The notes under the pieces: generated by a model
Told to the model about the DNA's origin: nothing
Databases searched by the model: none
Seen by the model: only the letters and a program-made list of their open reading frames with translations
From: Luscinia megarhynchos
Taxonomy: Eukaryota; Chordata; Aves; Passeriformes; Turdidae
DNA: 64,000 bases
Reading direction: 5' to 3'
NCBI GenBank assembly: GCA_034336665.1
Contig: JAPFBE010000082.1
Location: 62,001-126,000, forward strand
Translations under genes and position numbers: made by a program
Shown: positions 19,591 to 32,500 of the stretch, piece after piece
Layout: each line of letters starts with the position of its first letter
How positions within the stretch are numbered: position 1 is the first letter of the stretch

Positions 19591-21720
19591 TGAGTGTGCA
19601 TACGCGGCGGCCCACCCGTGGGTGGGGCGTGCAGAAGGGTTTTCGCGTTTGCCTCTGAGTGTGCACGCCACAGGCGGCCCACCCGATGGGTGAAGCGTGC
19701 AGAAGGGCCTGCGGTTTCCTCAGGGTTGGCATAGCGACCAACCCACCCGTGGGTGGGCGTGCAGAACTCTTTTCGTGTGTCTTTGGGTGTGCCGCCACGG
19801 CCGGCCCACCCGTGGGTGGGCGTGCAGAATGTCTTGCGTTTCCCTCTGTGTGCCGCCACGGCCCGACCCAACCCGTGGGTGGGCGTGGAGAAGGCCCTGC
19901 GGTTGCCTCTGGGTGTGCAGCCATGGCCGGCCTACCGATGGTTCGCGCGTACAGAACTGTTTGCATGTGGCTATGGGTGTGCCGCCACAGCCGGCTCACC
20001 TGTGGGTGGGCGTGCAGAAGGGCCTGCGGTTGCCTCTGGGTGTTCAGCTACGGCCGGCCCACCCGTGGGTGGGGCGTGGAAGAGCCTGCGTTTGCCCCTG
20101 GGTATGCATACGGCGGCCAACCCGTGGGTGGGCGTGCAGAAGGGTTTGTGTTTGCCTCTGAGTGTGCAGCCACGGCCGGCCCACCCGTGGGTGGGCGTGC
20201 AGAAAAAACCTGCGGTTTTCCTCAGGGTGTGCATACGGCCAGCCCACCCGTGGGTGGGGCGTGCAGAAGGGCCTGCAGTTTCTTCTGGTTTGACGCTAGC
20301 GACCAGTTTACCCGTGGGTGGGCGTGCAGAAGTGTTTGCGTGTGCCTTCGGTGTGCCGCCCACGGCCGGCCAACCCGTGGGTGGGGCGTGCAGAAGGGCC
20401 TGCTTTTCCCCTGGGTTTGCCGCCTCGGTAGGCCCACCCGTGCGTGAAGTGCAGAAGAGCCTGCGTTTGCCTCTGGGTGTGCCGCCACGGCCGACCCACC
20501 CGTGGGTGGGCGTGCAGAAGGGTTTCGCGTTTGCCTCTGAGTGTGTCGCCACAGGCGGCCCACCCGTGGTGGGGCGTGCAGAAGGAGCCTCGCGGTTTCC
20601 TCAGGGGCTGACGCTAGCGACCAACCCACCAAGTAGGTGGGCGTGCAGTACTGTTTGCGTGTGCCTTTGGGTGTGCCGCCACGGCCGGCCCACCCGTGGG
20701 TGGGCGTGGAGCAGGGCTTGCGTTTTCCCCTGGGTGTGCCGCCCGCGGCCGGCCAACCCGTGGGTGAGGCGTGCAGAAGGGTCTGCGGTTGCCTCTGGGT
20801 TTCACGCTAACGGCCGGCTCACCCGTGGGTGGCGTGCAGAACTGTTTCGCGTGTGCCTCTGGGTGTGCCGCCACGGTCGGCCCACCCGTGGGTGGGCGTG
20901 CAGAACTGTTTGCGTGTGGCTCTGGGTGTGCCGCGGCCGGCCCTACCTATGGGTGGGCGTGCAGAAGCCCTGCGGTTGCCTCTGGGTGTGCCCCTACGGC
21001 CCGACCAACCGTGGGTGGGCGTGCAGAACTGTTTGCGTGTGCCTCTGGGTGTGCCGCCGGCCGGCCCACCCTGGGTGGGCGTGCAGAAGTGCCTGCGTTT
21101 GCCTCTGGGTGTGCCGCCCGCGGCCGACCCACCCGTTGGTGAGTGTGCAGAAGGCCCTGCGTTTGCTTCTAGGTGTGCAGCCACGGCCCGGCCTACCCGT
21201 GGTTGGGGCGTGCAGAAGCGCCTGCGGTTACCTCTGGGTGTGCATACACGGCCAGCCCACCCGTGGGTGAAGTGCAGAAGAGCCTGCAGTTTCTTCTGGG
21301 TTGGCCTAGCGGCCAGCCCACCCGTGGGTGAAGCGTGCAGAAGGGTCTGCGGTTGCCTCTGGGTTTCGCAGCGGCAGGCTCACCCGTGGGTGGGCGTGGA
21401 GAACTATTTGCCTGTGCCCCTGGGTGTGCCGTTACGGCCGGCCCACCCGTGGTGACGGAAGAAGAGCCTCGCGGTTGCCTCTGGGTGTGCCGCCACGGCC
21501 GGCCCCACAAGTGGGTGGGCGTTTAAAAGGCCCTGCGGTTGCCTCTGGGTGTGCAGCCATGGCCGGTTTACCCGTGGGTCGCGGCGTGCAGAACTGTTTG
21601 CATGTGGCTATGGGTGAGCCGCCACAGCCCGCTCACCTCTTTGTGAGGGCGTGCAGAAGGACCTCGCGGTTGCCCTGGGTGTGCAGCCACAGCGGCCCAC
21701 CCGTGGTGGGCGTGCAGAAC
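16596..21720 (+). repeat. higher-order block, copy B (about 5.1 kb)
   Basis: Second copy of the 5.1-kb order of variant units. It is mostly clean up to about 19600 and noisy from there to its end near 21720. Beyond that the order of variants no longer follows copy A, although a fragment with the CAGCCATGGC...GTTTACCC and CTCACCTCTTTGTG landmarks recurs near 22000-22090. Confidence 0.85.
17293..17354 (+). repeat. 62-bp variant satellite unit (example of class B)
   Basis: A distinct unit type carries CCTGCAGTTTCTTCTGGG, TTGACGCAACGACC and AGCTTACCC in place of the GGTTGCCTCTGGGTGTGCC and GGCCGGCC portions of the main unit. It is 62 bp, one less than the main class, and lacks the FseI palindrome. 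Other clean examples begin near 15169, 16171 and 18627, and noisy forms (TTGGCGCAGCGACC, TTGGCCTTAGCGACC) recur across the rest of the array. Confidence 0.85.
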
Positions 21721-24700
21721 TGTTTGGCGTGTGGCTCTGGGTGTGCCGCCCGCGGCCGACCCACCCGGTGGGTGGGCGTGCAGAAGGCCCTGCGGTTGCC
21801 TCTGGGTGTGCGCTACGGCCGACCAACGTGGGTGGGCGTGCAGAACTGTTTGCGTGTTGCCTCTGGGTGTGCGCCGCGGCCGACCCACCCGTGGGTGGGC
21901 GTGCAGAAAGGGACTGCGCGGTTGCCCCTGGTTGTTCGCTGACGGCGGGCCCACCCGTGGGTGGTGCAGAAGAAGATCCCTGCGGTTGCCTCTGGGTGTG
22001 CAGCCATGGCGGTTTACCCGTGGGTGCTGCGTGCAGAACTGTTTGCATGTGGCTATGGGTGAGCCGCCACAGCCCGCTCACCTCTTTGTGGGCGTTTGCC
22101 CCTGGGTGTGCCGCCACGGCGGCCAACCCGTGGGTGGGCGTGCAGAATGGTCTGCGCGGTTGCCTCTGGGTTTACGCTAACGGCAGGCTCACCCGTGGGT
22201 GGGCGTGGAGAACCATTTGCCTGTGCCCCTGGGTGTGCCGTTGACGTCGGCCCACCCGTGGGTGGGCGTGCAGAAGGGCCTGCGGTTGCCTCTGGGTTGG
22301 CGCATAGCGACCAGCCCACCCGTAGGTGGGCGTGTAGAACTGTTTGCGCGTGTGCCTCTGGGTGTGCATAGCGGTCGGCCCACCCGTGGGTGGCGTGTGC
22401 AGAAGGGCCTCGCGGTTACCTCTGTGTGTGCCACCTCGGCCAGCCCACCCGTGGGTGGGGGTGCAGAAAGGCCTGCATTTTCTTCTGGGATGACGCTACA
22501 GCGACCAGCTTACCCGTCTGGGTGGGGCGTGCAGAACTGTTTGTGTGTGCCTCTGGGTGTGCGCCACAGCCGGCCCACCCTGGGTGAGGCGTGGAGAACT
22601 GTTTGCGTGTGCCTCTGGGTGTGCCGCTGACGGCCGGCCCCACCCTGGGTGGGGCGTGCAGTGGGAGCCTCGCGGTTGCTCCTGAGTGTCCCGCCACGGC
22701 CGGCCTACCCGTGGGTGGGAGTGCAGAAGGGCCTGCGCGGTTACCTCTGGGTGTGCGCCACTGCCAGCCCACCCGTGGGTGGGGCGTGCAGAACGAGCCT
22801 GCAGTTTCTTCTGGGATGGCGCAACGACCAGCTTACCCGTGGGTGGGCGAGTGAAGAACTGTTTGCGCGTGCCTCTGAGTGTGCCTTCACGGCCCGGCCC
22901 ACCCGATGGAGTGGGCGTGCAGAACTGTTTGCGTGTGCCTCTGGGTGTGCACGCCCACGGCCGGCCCACCCGTGGGTGGGCGCCGCAGAACTTGTTGCGT
23001 GTGCCTCTGAGTGTGCCGACGCGGCCCGGCCCACCCGTGGGTGGGCGTGCAGAAGGGCCTGTTGTTGCCTCTGGGTGTGCAGCCACGGCGGCCTACCCGT
23101 GGGTGGGCGTGCGAAGGTCCTGCGATTACCTCTGGGTGTGCCGCCACGGCCAGCCCACCCGTGGGTGGGCGTGCAGAACGGCATGCAGTTTCTTCTGGGT
23201 TGACGCAACGCGACCAGCTTTCCCGTGGGTGGGCGCAGAACTGTTTTGGCGCTTTGCCATTGGGTGCCGCACACGGCCGGCCCTACCGTGAGTGGGGCGT
23301 GCAGAAGGGCCTGCATTTTTTTCTGGGATGACGCAGCGACCAGCTTACCCGTGGGTGGGGCTGCAGAAGAGCCTGCGTGTGCCTCTGGGTGTGCCGCCGA
23401 CGGCCCACCCACCGAGTGGGCGTGCACAACTGTTTCGCGTGTGGCTCTGGGACGCCCGGGCCAGAACGGGCCGACACCGTGGGTGGGCGTGCAGAACTGT
23501 TTGCGTGTGCCTCTGGGTGTCAGCCACGGCCGACCCACAAGTGAGTGAAGCGTGCATAAAGGGCCCTGCGGTTGCCTCTGGATGTGCACGCCCGTCCAAG
23601 GCCACCCGTGGGTGGGCGTGCAGAACTGTTTGCGCAGTGCCTCTGGGTGTGCGCCACGGCCGGCCTACCCGTGGGTAGTGGTGCAGAAGTGCCCTGCGGT
23701 TGCTCCTGGTTGTGCACCCGCGGCGGAGCCCACCCGTGGGTGGGAGTGCAGAAGGGCCTGCGGTTACCTCTGGGTAGTACGCCACGGCCGGCCCACCCGT
23801 TGGTGGGTGTGCAGAAGGCCCTGCGGTTGCCTCTGGGTGTGCAGCCCGACCGGCCTACCGCGTGTGGGCGTGCAGAAGGGCCTGCGTTTGCCTCTGGGTG
23901 TGCCGCCACGGCCAGCCCACCCGTGGGTGAGCGTGCAGATGAGCCTGCAGTTTCTTTTAAGTTGACGCTAGTCGACCAGCTTTCCGTGGGTGGGCGTGCA
24001 GAACTGTTTGAGTGTGCCTCTGGGTGTACGCCGCTGGCGCCGGCCCACCGTGGATGGGCGTGCAGAAGGGCCTGCATTTTCCCCTGGTTGTGCCGCCACG
24101 GCCGGGCCACCCGTTGGTGGGGTGTGCAGAAGGTCCCTGCGTTGTTCTTCTGGTGTGCAGCTCGACCGCCCACCCCTGGGTGGGCGTGCACAACTGTTTG
24201 CGTGTGCCTCTGGGTGTGCCGCCACGGCCCGGCCCACCCTGGGTGAAGCGTGCAGGGGTTTCGTTTGCCTCTGAGTGTGCGCGCCAGGGCGGCCCACCCT
24301 GGGTGGGCGTGCAGAGACGGTTTCGCGCTTTTGCCTCTGAGTGTGCCGCCGACGGCGGCCCACCCTGGGTGGGCGTGCAGAAGGGTTTCGCGTTTGCCTC
24401 TGAGGTGTGCCGTCCACGGCCGGCCCACCCCTGGGTGGGAGTGCAGAAGGGCCTCGCGATTACCTCTGGGTTTTGCACGCGGCCAGCCCACCCGTGGGTG
24501 GCGTGCAGAAGGGCCTGCAGTTTCTTCTGGGTTGGCGTAGCGACCAGCTTACCCGTGGGTGGGCTGCAGAACTGTTTGCGTGTGCCTCTGGGTGTGCTCG
24601 CCACGGCCGGCCCACCCGTGGGTGAAGCGTGCAGAAAGGCCTGCGTTTCCCTCTGGGTGTGCCGCCACGGCCGGCCCACCCGCCAGTGGGTGGGCGTGCA

Positions 24701-27392
24701 CAACTGTTTGCGTGTGGCTCTGGGTGTGCCGCTACGGCCGGCCCACTCGTGGGTGGGCGGCAGAACTGTTTGGCGCGTGGCTCTGGGTATACCACGACGC
24801 CGCCCACACGTGGAGCGTGCAGAAGGGGCCTGCGGTTGCCTCTGGGTGTGTGTCGCCGACGACCAGCTCCACCCGATGGGTGGGCTGCAGAAGGGTTTCG
24901 CGTTTGCCCCTGGGTGTCGCCGCCACGGCTGGCCTAACGCATGGGAGGGGCGCTGCAGAAGGGCCTGGCGGTTTCCTCTGGGTTGACGCTAACGACCAAC
25001 TCCACGCTGGGGTGGGTGGGCTGCAGAACTGTTTTCGCGTTTGACGCTGCGGTGTGTGCCACGACGGTCGGCCCAATCCGTGAGTGGCGCTGCAGAACTG
25101 TTTGCGTGTGGCTCTGGGTGTGCCGCTGACGGGCCGACACCCCGTGGGTGGGCGTGCAGAACTGTTTGCGGTGGCTCTTATGCAGTGCCGCCATCGGCCG
25201 CCTACCGCGGGTAGGCTGCAGAAGTGCCTCGCGGTTGCTCCTGGTTGTGCAGCCACGGCCCGGGCCGTGGGTGGGCGTGCAGAAAGGGCCTGGCGTTGCC
25301 TCTGGGTGTGCCGCCACACGGCCGGCCCACCCTTTTGGTGGGTGTGCAGAATGGCCTGCGTTTGCCTCTGGGTGTGCAGCCACGCCGGCCTACCGATGGT
25401 GGAGCGTGCAGAAGGAGCCTAGCGGTTACCTCTGGGTCATGCCGCCACGCGCCACACCGATGGGTGGGCGTGCAGAACTGTTTGCGGTGCCTCTGGCTGT
25501 GCTGCCACGGCCGGCCCACCCGATAGTGTGAAGCTGCAGTGGAAGACTTTGCGGTTGCTCCTGAGTGCCGCCACGGGCCGGCCCACCCGCTGGTGGAGTG
25601 AAACAGAAAGCCCTGCGGGTACATCTGGGTGTGCGCACACGGCCGGCCCACCCGTGGGTGGGCGTGCAGAAGGGCCTGCATTTTCTTCTGGGATGACGCA
25701 TAGCGACCAGCTTACCCGCGGTGGGCGTGCAGAACTGTTAGCGGTGTGCCTCTGGGTGTGCTGCCACGGCCGGCCCACCTGATGGGTAGCGCGTGCAGGA
25801 CTGTTTGGGTAAGCCTCTGGGTGTGCACACGGCGCGGCCCAACGTGCGAGTGGGCTGCGTGCAGAAGGGCCTGAGGTCGCCCCGGGTGTGCCGACACGGT
25901 AGGCCCACCGGGTAGTGGGCTGTGCAGAAGGGCCTGGCGGTTGCCTCTGGGTGTGTCACACGGCCGGCCCCCCCCGTGGGTGAAGGCAGTAGGGCTCTGC
26001 ATTTTCCCCTGGAGACGTGCCGCCACGGCCAGCCCTCCCGTGGTGAGCGACCTGCAGAAGGGCCTGCAGTTTCTTCTGGGTTGACGCTAACGACCAGCTT
26101 ACCCGCGGGTGGGCGTGCAGAAGGGCCTGGCGTTTGCCTCTGGGTGTGCCGCCCACGTCGGCCCGCAATCCCTGGGTGGGACGTGCAGAAGGGTTTTGCG
26201 TTTGCCTCTGGGTGTGCCACGCCGGCCCCGACACCGTGGTTAGGGCGTGCAGAAGGGCCTCGCGGTTTCCTCAGGGTTGACGCTTAACTGACCAACCCAC
26301 CCGTCGGTGGCGTGCAGAATTGTTTGCGTGTGCCTTTGGGTGTGCCGCCACGGCCGGCCCACCCGTGGGTAGGCGTGCAGAAGCGAGTCTGGCGCTTTGC
26401 ATCTGGGTGTGCCCAGCACGGCGGCTCCACCCGTGGAGTGGCGTGCAGAAGGTCCCCTGCGGTTGCCTCTGGGTGTGCAGCCATGGGTTGGCCTACCCGT
26501 GGGTGAAGCGTGTGCAAGCAACTGTTTGCATGTGGCTAGGGTGTGCCGCCACACCAGCTCACCCTGTGGGTAGGCGCAGAAGGGTTTGGCGGTTGCCTCT
26601 GGGTTTACTTAACGACCGGCTCACCCGTGGGTGGGCGTGGAGAACTATTTGCCTGTTCCCCTGGGTGTGCCGCTACGGGCCGGCCAACCATGGGTGGGCT
26701 GCAGAACTGTTTGCGCGGTGCCTCTGCGTGTGCGCCACGCACGGCGCCCACCCCTGGGTGGGCGTGCAGAAGGGCCTCGCGGTTACACCTGGCTGCGGCC
26801 AAGACGGCCAGCCCACCCGCGGGTGGGCGGCAGAAGGGCCTGCAGTTTCCTCTGGCTGACGAATGGCCAGCTTACCCGTGGGTGGGCGCGCACAACTGTT
26901 TGCGGTGCCTCTGGGTGCCGCATGACGTCGGCCCACCCGTGGGTGAAGCGTGGCAGGACTGTTTGCGTGGTGCTCTTCTGGCGTGTGCTGACGTCGCCCA
27001 ACCTGCTGGGCGTGCAGTGGGGCGCGCGGCTGTTCTGAGTATCGCCCGCGGCCCGCCACCCGCTGGTGGGTGTGCAGAAGGCCCTGCGGGTTACCTTCTG
27101 GGTGTGCGCCACGGCCGCCCTAATTCGCCGGGTGGGGAGTGCAGAAGGCCTGCGGGTACATCTGGGTGTGCGCCGCCACGGCCAGCCCACCCGTGGGTGG
27201 GCCGTGCAGAAGGGCCTGCATTTCTTCTGGGATGACGCAACGACCAGCTTACCCGCGCATGCAGAACTATTAGCGTGTGCCTTTGGGTGTGCCGCGAGCC
27301 GGGCCCACCCATAGGTGGGCTGCAGAAAGTGTCTGAGTTTGCCTCTGGGTGTGCCACAGCGACGGCCCACCCGTGGAAGTGGGCTGCAGAAG

Positions 27393-27479
27393 TTAGGGTT
27401 AGGGTTAGCTGAGGTTAGGGTTAGGGTTAGAAGTTAGGGTTAGGGTTAGGGTTAGGGTTAGGGTTAGGGTTAGGGTTAG
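27393..27479 (+). repeat. interstitial telomeric repeat (TTAGGG)n
   Basis: Three runs of the vertebrate telomere hexamer contain 2, 2 and 7 complete TTAGGG units plus partial TTAG ends. They are separated by CTGAGG (27409-27414) and AAG (27431-27433). The block starts directly after a satellite GCAGAAG and is followed by CCAGTTAGTG and then degenerate satellite. The G-rich strand is on +, the orientation of a right-hand chromosome end, yet the satellite continues for 36 kb beyond it in the same orientation. Confidence 0.97.
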
Positions 27480-29589
27480 CCAGTTAGTGTCTGAGCGCGC
27501 GCTCTGCGTGCAGCAAAAACTGGCTCCACCCGGTGGTGGGCCGATGGTAGAAGTCGTCGGGGTTGCCCTGGCATGCCGGCAGCGCGCGGCCCACCCGTGA
27601 GGTGGGCGTGCGGCAGAAGCCTGCAGTTGCCCCTAATTGTGCCACCACGGGCCCACCCGTGTGTGTACAGCAGGCAGAAGGGCCTGCGGTTGCCTCTGGG
27701 TGTGCCGCCGACGGCCGACTCCACCCGTGGTGGGCGTGCAGAAGGGCCTGCAGTTGTTCGAGGTGCTTCAAGACGTGTCGCTCGACCCTGCGATGGTGGA
27801 GCGTGCAGAAGCACCTGGGCGGTTAAGCGCCTGGGTGCCGCCTTCTGCCGACCAACCGCAGGTGGGGCGCAGCAGAACTGTTTGGCGTTGTGGCTCTGGG
27901 TGTGCCAGACGGGCGGCCCACACCGCTGGTGGGCGTGCAGAAGCGCTCGGCGGTTGCTAGTTGTGCCGCGCCGGCGGACCCACCCGCAAGTGGTGGGCGT
28001 GCAGGAAGGGCCTGCATTTTCTGGGTGTCACTGCGCCCGCGGCGACTACCGTTGGTGTGTGACAGAAGCGCCCTGCGCTTTGCCTCTGGATGTGCAGCCC
28101 GACATTGACCAGCCCACCGGCGGAGATTTGTGGGCGTGCAGAAAGGAGCCTGCAGTTTCTTCTGGGTTGGCCTGCTTGACGACCAGCTTACCCGATGGTG
28201 GTGCAGAACTGATGGCGTGGTGCCTCTGGGTGTGCAGCCCACGGCCGGCCCACCCGCTGGGTGAAGCGTGCAGAAGGGCCTGCTTTTCCCCTGGGTGTGC
28301 CGCACGCGGTAGGGCCACCCGTGTGTGGGCGTGCAGAAGGGCCTGCGGTTGCCTCTGAGTGTGCCGCTCGGCCGGCCCACCCGTGGGTGAGCGTGCAGAA
28401 AGGGTTTCGCGTTAGCCTCTGAGTGTGCCGCCACGGCGGCCTACGCGTGGGTAGGGCGTGCAGAAAGGGGCCTGCTGTTGCCTTTGGGTGTGCAGCCACG
28501 GCCGGCCCTACCCGTGGGTGGGAGTGCAGAAGGGCCTGCGGTTGCCTCTGGGTGTGCACGCCGGCCAGCCCACCCGTGGTGGGGCGTGCGAAGAAGCCTG
28601 CAGTTTCTTCTGGTTTGACCCAGCGACCAGCTTACCGTGGGTGGAAGTGCAGAACTGTTTGCGTGTGCCTCTGGGTGTGCGCCCGCGGCCGGCCACCGAT
28701 GGGTGGGTGTGCAGAAGGCCCTGCGGTTGCCTCTGGATGTGCAGCCATCGGCCAGCCCACCGTGGGTGGGCGTGCAGAAGGAGCCTGCAGTTTCTTCTGG
28801 GTTGGCGCAGCGACCAGCTTACCGTGGGTGGGCGTGCAGAACTGTTTGCGTGTGCCTCTGGGTGTGCCACGGCGGCCCACCAGTGGGTGGGCGTGCAGAA
28901 CTGTTGCGTTTGCCTCTGGGTGTGCCGCTCGCGGCGACCCACCACGTGGAGTGAGGCGTGCAGAAGGGCCTGCTTTTCCCCCTGGGTGTGCCGCCACGGT
29001 AAGGGCCACCCGTGTGGGCGTGCAGAAGGGCCTGCGGTTGCCTCTGGGTAGTGCACGCACGCGGCCGGCCCACCCGTGGGTGGGGCGATGCAGAAGGGAT
29101 TTCGTGTAGCCTCTGAGTGTGCCGCCACGGCCGACCTACCGCGGTGGGCGTGCAGAAGGGCCTGCTGTTGCTTCTGGGTGTGCCGCCCGCGGCCAGCCCA
29201 CCCGTGGGGTGGGCGTGCGAGAGCCTGCAGTTTCTTCTGGGTTGACGCATAGCGACCAGCTTACCCGTGGGTGGGGCGTGCAGAACTGTCTGCGTGTGCC
29301 CTGGCTGTGCAGCTGACCCGGCCCACCGTGTATTGGGCGTGCAGAAAGGAGCCTGCGGTTGCCTCTGGGTGTGCCGCCCGCGGCCAGCCCACCCGTGGGT
29401 GGGGGCGTGCAGAAAGGCCTACAGTTTCTTCTGGGTTGGCCGCTAGCGACCAGCTTACCCGTGGGTGAGAGTGCAGAACTGTTCGCGTGTGCCTCTGGGT
29501 GTGCAGCCACAGCGGCCCTCCCTGGGTGGTGCAGAACTGTTTGCGTGTGCCTCTGGGTGTGCGCCCGGCCGACCCCACCACGTGGGTGG

Positions 29590-32500
29590 GCGTGAAGAAG
29601 GGCCTCGCGGTTGCCTCTGGGTGTGCCGCCCGCGGTTGGCCACCAGTGGGTGTGCGTGCAGAAGGCCCTGCATTTGCCTACTAGGTGTGCAGCAGCGGTA
29701 CCTCCGGTAGCGTGGGCGTGCAGAACTGCTTGCTTGTGGCTCTGGGTGTGCCGCCCGGCCGACACACCGTGGTGGGCGTGCAGAAGGGCCTGCCGGTTGC
29801 CCTAGTTGTGCGCCACGGGCGAACCCACCGGGTGTGCAGTGCAGTAGAGGCCTGCGGTTGCCTCTGGGTGTGCCGTAGCGGCCGGCCACCCGTTGTTGGG
29901 TGTGCAGAAGGCCCTGCGGTTGCCTCTGGATGTGCAGCCACGGCCAGCCCACCGTGCGGTGAAGCGTGCAGAAAAGAGCCTGCAGTTTCTTCTGGGTTGA
30001 CTATAGCGACCAGCTTACCCGTGGGTGAGCGTGCAGAACTGTTTCGTGCGGCTCTGGGTGTACGCTACGGGCCGGCCCCGTGTAGGCGCTGCAGAACTGT
30101 TCGCGGTTGCCTCTGGAGTGTGTCGCGTCGGCCATTACCGGTGAGTGCGTCAGAAGGGGCCTGCTTCCCCTGGGTATTTCCGCCGCGGTAGAGAGCCACC
30201 CGTGTGATGGGCGTGCAGAAAGGCCTGCGGTTGCCTCTGAGTGTACCGCCCGCGAGCGCCCACCGATGGGTTTAGTGCGGTCAGAAGGGTTTGCGTTAGC
30301 CTCTGAGTGTGCCGCCACGGCGGCCTACCGCGATGGTGAAGTGCAGAAGGGGCCTGCTGTTGCCTTTGGGTGTGCACTCGCGGCCCGACCACTGTAGAGT
30401 GAGCGCGTGCAGAAGGGTTTTCGCGATTGCCTCTGGGTGTGTTGCAGGCGGGCCCACCCGTGCCGGTGAAGCGATGCACAACTGTTTTGCGTGTGCCTCT
30501 GGTTTCATTGCCTCCACGGCCGGCCCACCTGTGGGTGGGGCGGTCAGAAAGAACCTGCGGTTGCCTCTGGGTTGGCCGCATCAACCCCACCCGGTGAGGT
30601 GGGCGCAGAACTGTTTGTGCGTGTGCCTCTGGGTGGCCACCCACGGCGTAACCCACCCCTGGGTAGCGTGCAGAAGGGCCTGCTTTTCCCCTGAGTGCTG
30701 CCAGGGTAGGCCACCCTGTAGGGCGATGCAGAAGAACCTCGCGGTTGCCTCTGGGTGCTGCCGCCCGCGGCCGGCCCACCAGCGGGTGGGGCGTGCAGAA
30801 GGGTGCGTGTGCCTCTGAGTGTGCACTACGGCGGCCCACCGTGGGTGAGCGTGCAGAAGGTTTGCGTTTGCCCTATGAGTGTGCCTTACGGCCGGCCTAC
30901 CCGTGGGTAGGCGTGCGAAGGGCCTCCGCGGTTTCCTCTGGTTTGGCGTTAGCGACCAACCCACCCGTAGGTGGGGCGTGCAGAAAGCGGTTTGCGTGTG
31001 CCTCTGGGTGTGCCATGCAGCGGCCACCCTACTGGGTGGGCGTGCAGAAATGTTTCGCGTGTGCCTCTGGGTGTGCCTCCCACGGCCGGCCCACCCGCGA
31101 GTGGGGCTGCAGAAGGGTTTGCGCCTCTGGGTGTATTGCTGCGACGCGGCTCATCAGTGGTGTGGAAGTGCAGAAGGGGCCTGCGGTTACCTCTGGCTCG
31201 CGCCCATCTGACCGGCCCACCAATGATAGTGGGCGTGCAGAAGACCCTGGCGGTTGCGGCATCGTTATGCCGCTACGGCCGGTCAACCCGTGTGGCCGTG
31301 CAGAAGGGCTCTGCATTTGCCTCTGGGTGTGCGCACGGTTGGCCCACCAGTGGTGTCGCGTGCAGAAGGCCCTGCATTTGCCTCTGGGTGTGCAGCAGCG
31401 GTGACTACCCGTTGGGTGAAGTGCAGAACTGCCTGCTTGTGGCTCTGGGTGTGCCCCCGCGGCCCGGCCCACCCGTGGGTGAAGTGCAGAAGGGCCCTGC
31501 GGTTGCCCTCAGTTGTGCCGCCGCGCGGGCCCACCGTGTGTGTAGGCGTGAAGAGAGAGCCTCGCGGTTGCCTCTGGGTGTGCGCCGCAGCGGCCGGCCC
31601 ACCTGTTGTTGGGTGTGCAGAAGGCCTCACGATTGCCTCTGGATGTGCAGCCACGGCCAGCCCACCCGTGGGTGAAGGCGTGCAGAACCTGCAGTTTCTT
31701 CTGGGTTGAGCGCATAGCGACCAGCTTACCCGTGGGTGGGCGTGCAGAACTGTTTGCGTGTGCCTCTGGGTGTGCCGCTTCCGGCCGACCCACCGTGGGT
31801 GGCGTGCAGAACTGTTCGCGGTTGCCTCTGGGTGTGTCGCCACGGCCCGGCCCACCCGTGGGTGAAGCGTGCAGAAGGGCCTGCGTTTTTCCCCTGGGTG
31901 TGCCGCCCACGGTAGGGAGCCACCCGTGTGTGGGCGATGCAGAAGGGCCTGCGGTTGCCTCTGAGGTGTGCGCCACGGCCGGCCCACCGATGGGTTTGTC
32001 GCAGTGCAGAAGGGTTTTCGCGTTAGCCTCTGAGTGTGCCGCCCGCGGCGGCCTACGCGATGGGTAGGCGTGCAGAAGGGGCCTGCTGTTGCCTTTGGGT
32101 GTGCCACGCGGCGACCCTTTCGTGGGTGGCGTGCAGAAGGGTTTTGCGGTTGCCTCTGGGTGTGTTGCCAAGGCGGGCCCACCCGTGGGTGGGCGTGCAC
32201 AACTGTTTCGCGTGTGCCTCTGGTTGTGCCTCCACGGCGGCCCACCTGTGGGTGAAGTGCAGAAGCGCCTGCGGTTGCCTCTGGGTTGGCCTTAACGCGA
32301 CCAACCCACCGTAGGTGGGCGTGCAGAACTGTTTGCGTGTGCCTCTGGGTGTGCCGCCCGCGGCGGCCCACCCGTGGGTGGGCATGCAGAACTGTTTGCG
32401 TGTGCCTCTGGGTGTGCGCCGCGGCGACCCACCCCTGGGTGGGCGTGCAGAAGGGCCTGCGATTTTCCCCTGGGTGTGCATGCCCGGGCGAGCGGCCCAC

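Larger units (their letters stand above)
8868..27392 (+). repeat. 63-bp GC-rich satellite array, left part
   Basis: Head-to-tail units of 63 bp lie in one orientation throughout. The consensus is built from CCCACCCGTGGGTGGGCGTG, CAGAAGGGCCTGCGGTTG and CCTCTGGGTGTGCC, then GCCACGGCCGG. The period is clear at 9721-9950, where successive units begin 63 bp apart. The unit is about 76% GC with six CpGs, a GGCCGGCC palindrome and a CCCACCC/GGGTGGG inverted pair. Common variable positions are CAGAACTGTTTGCGTGTG in place of CAGAAGGGCCTGCGGTTG, and CAGCAACGG or CAGCCACGG for CCGCCACGG. Sixty-three is 21 codons, so open frames of up to about 450 codons with 21-residue repeats arise where the sequence is clean. 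I do not recognise the family among the avian satellites I know. Confidence 0.97.

Noticed and set aside
27393..27479. The true physical end of the chromosome
   Set aside because: The satellite continues for more than 36 kb beyond it in the same orientation. It is recorded as interstitial, with misassembly kept as the alternative.
27393..27479. A head-to-head telomere fusion
   Set aside because: Only the TTAGGG strand is present; no CCCTAA run follows and the satellite does not change orientation.
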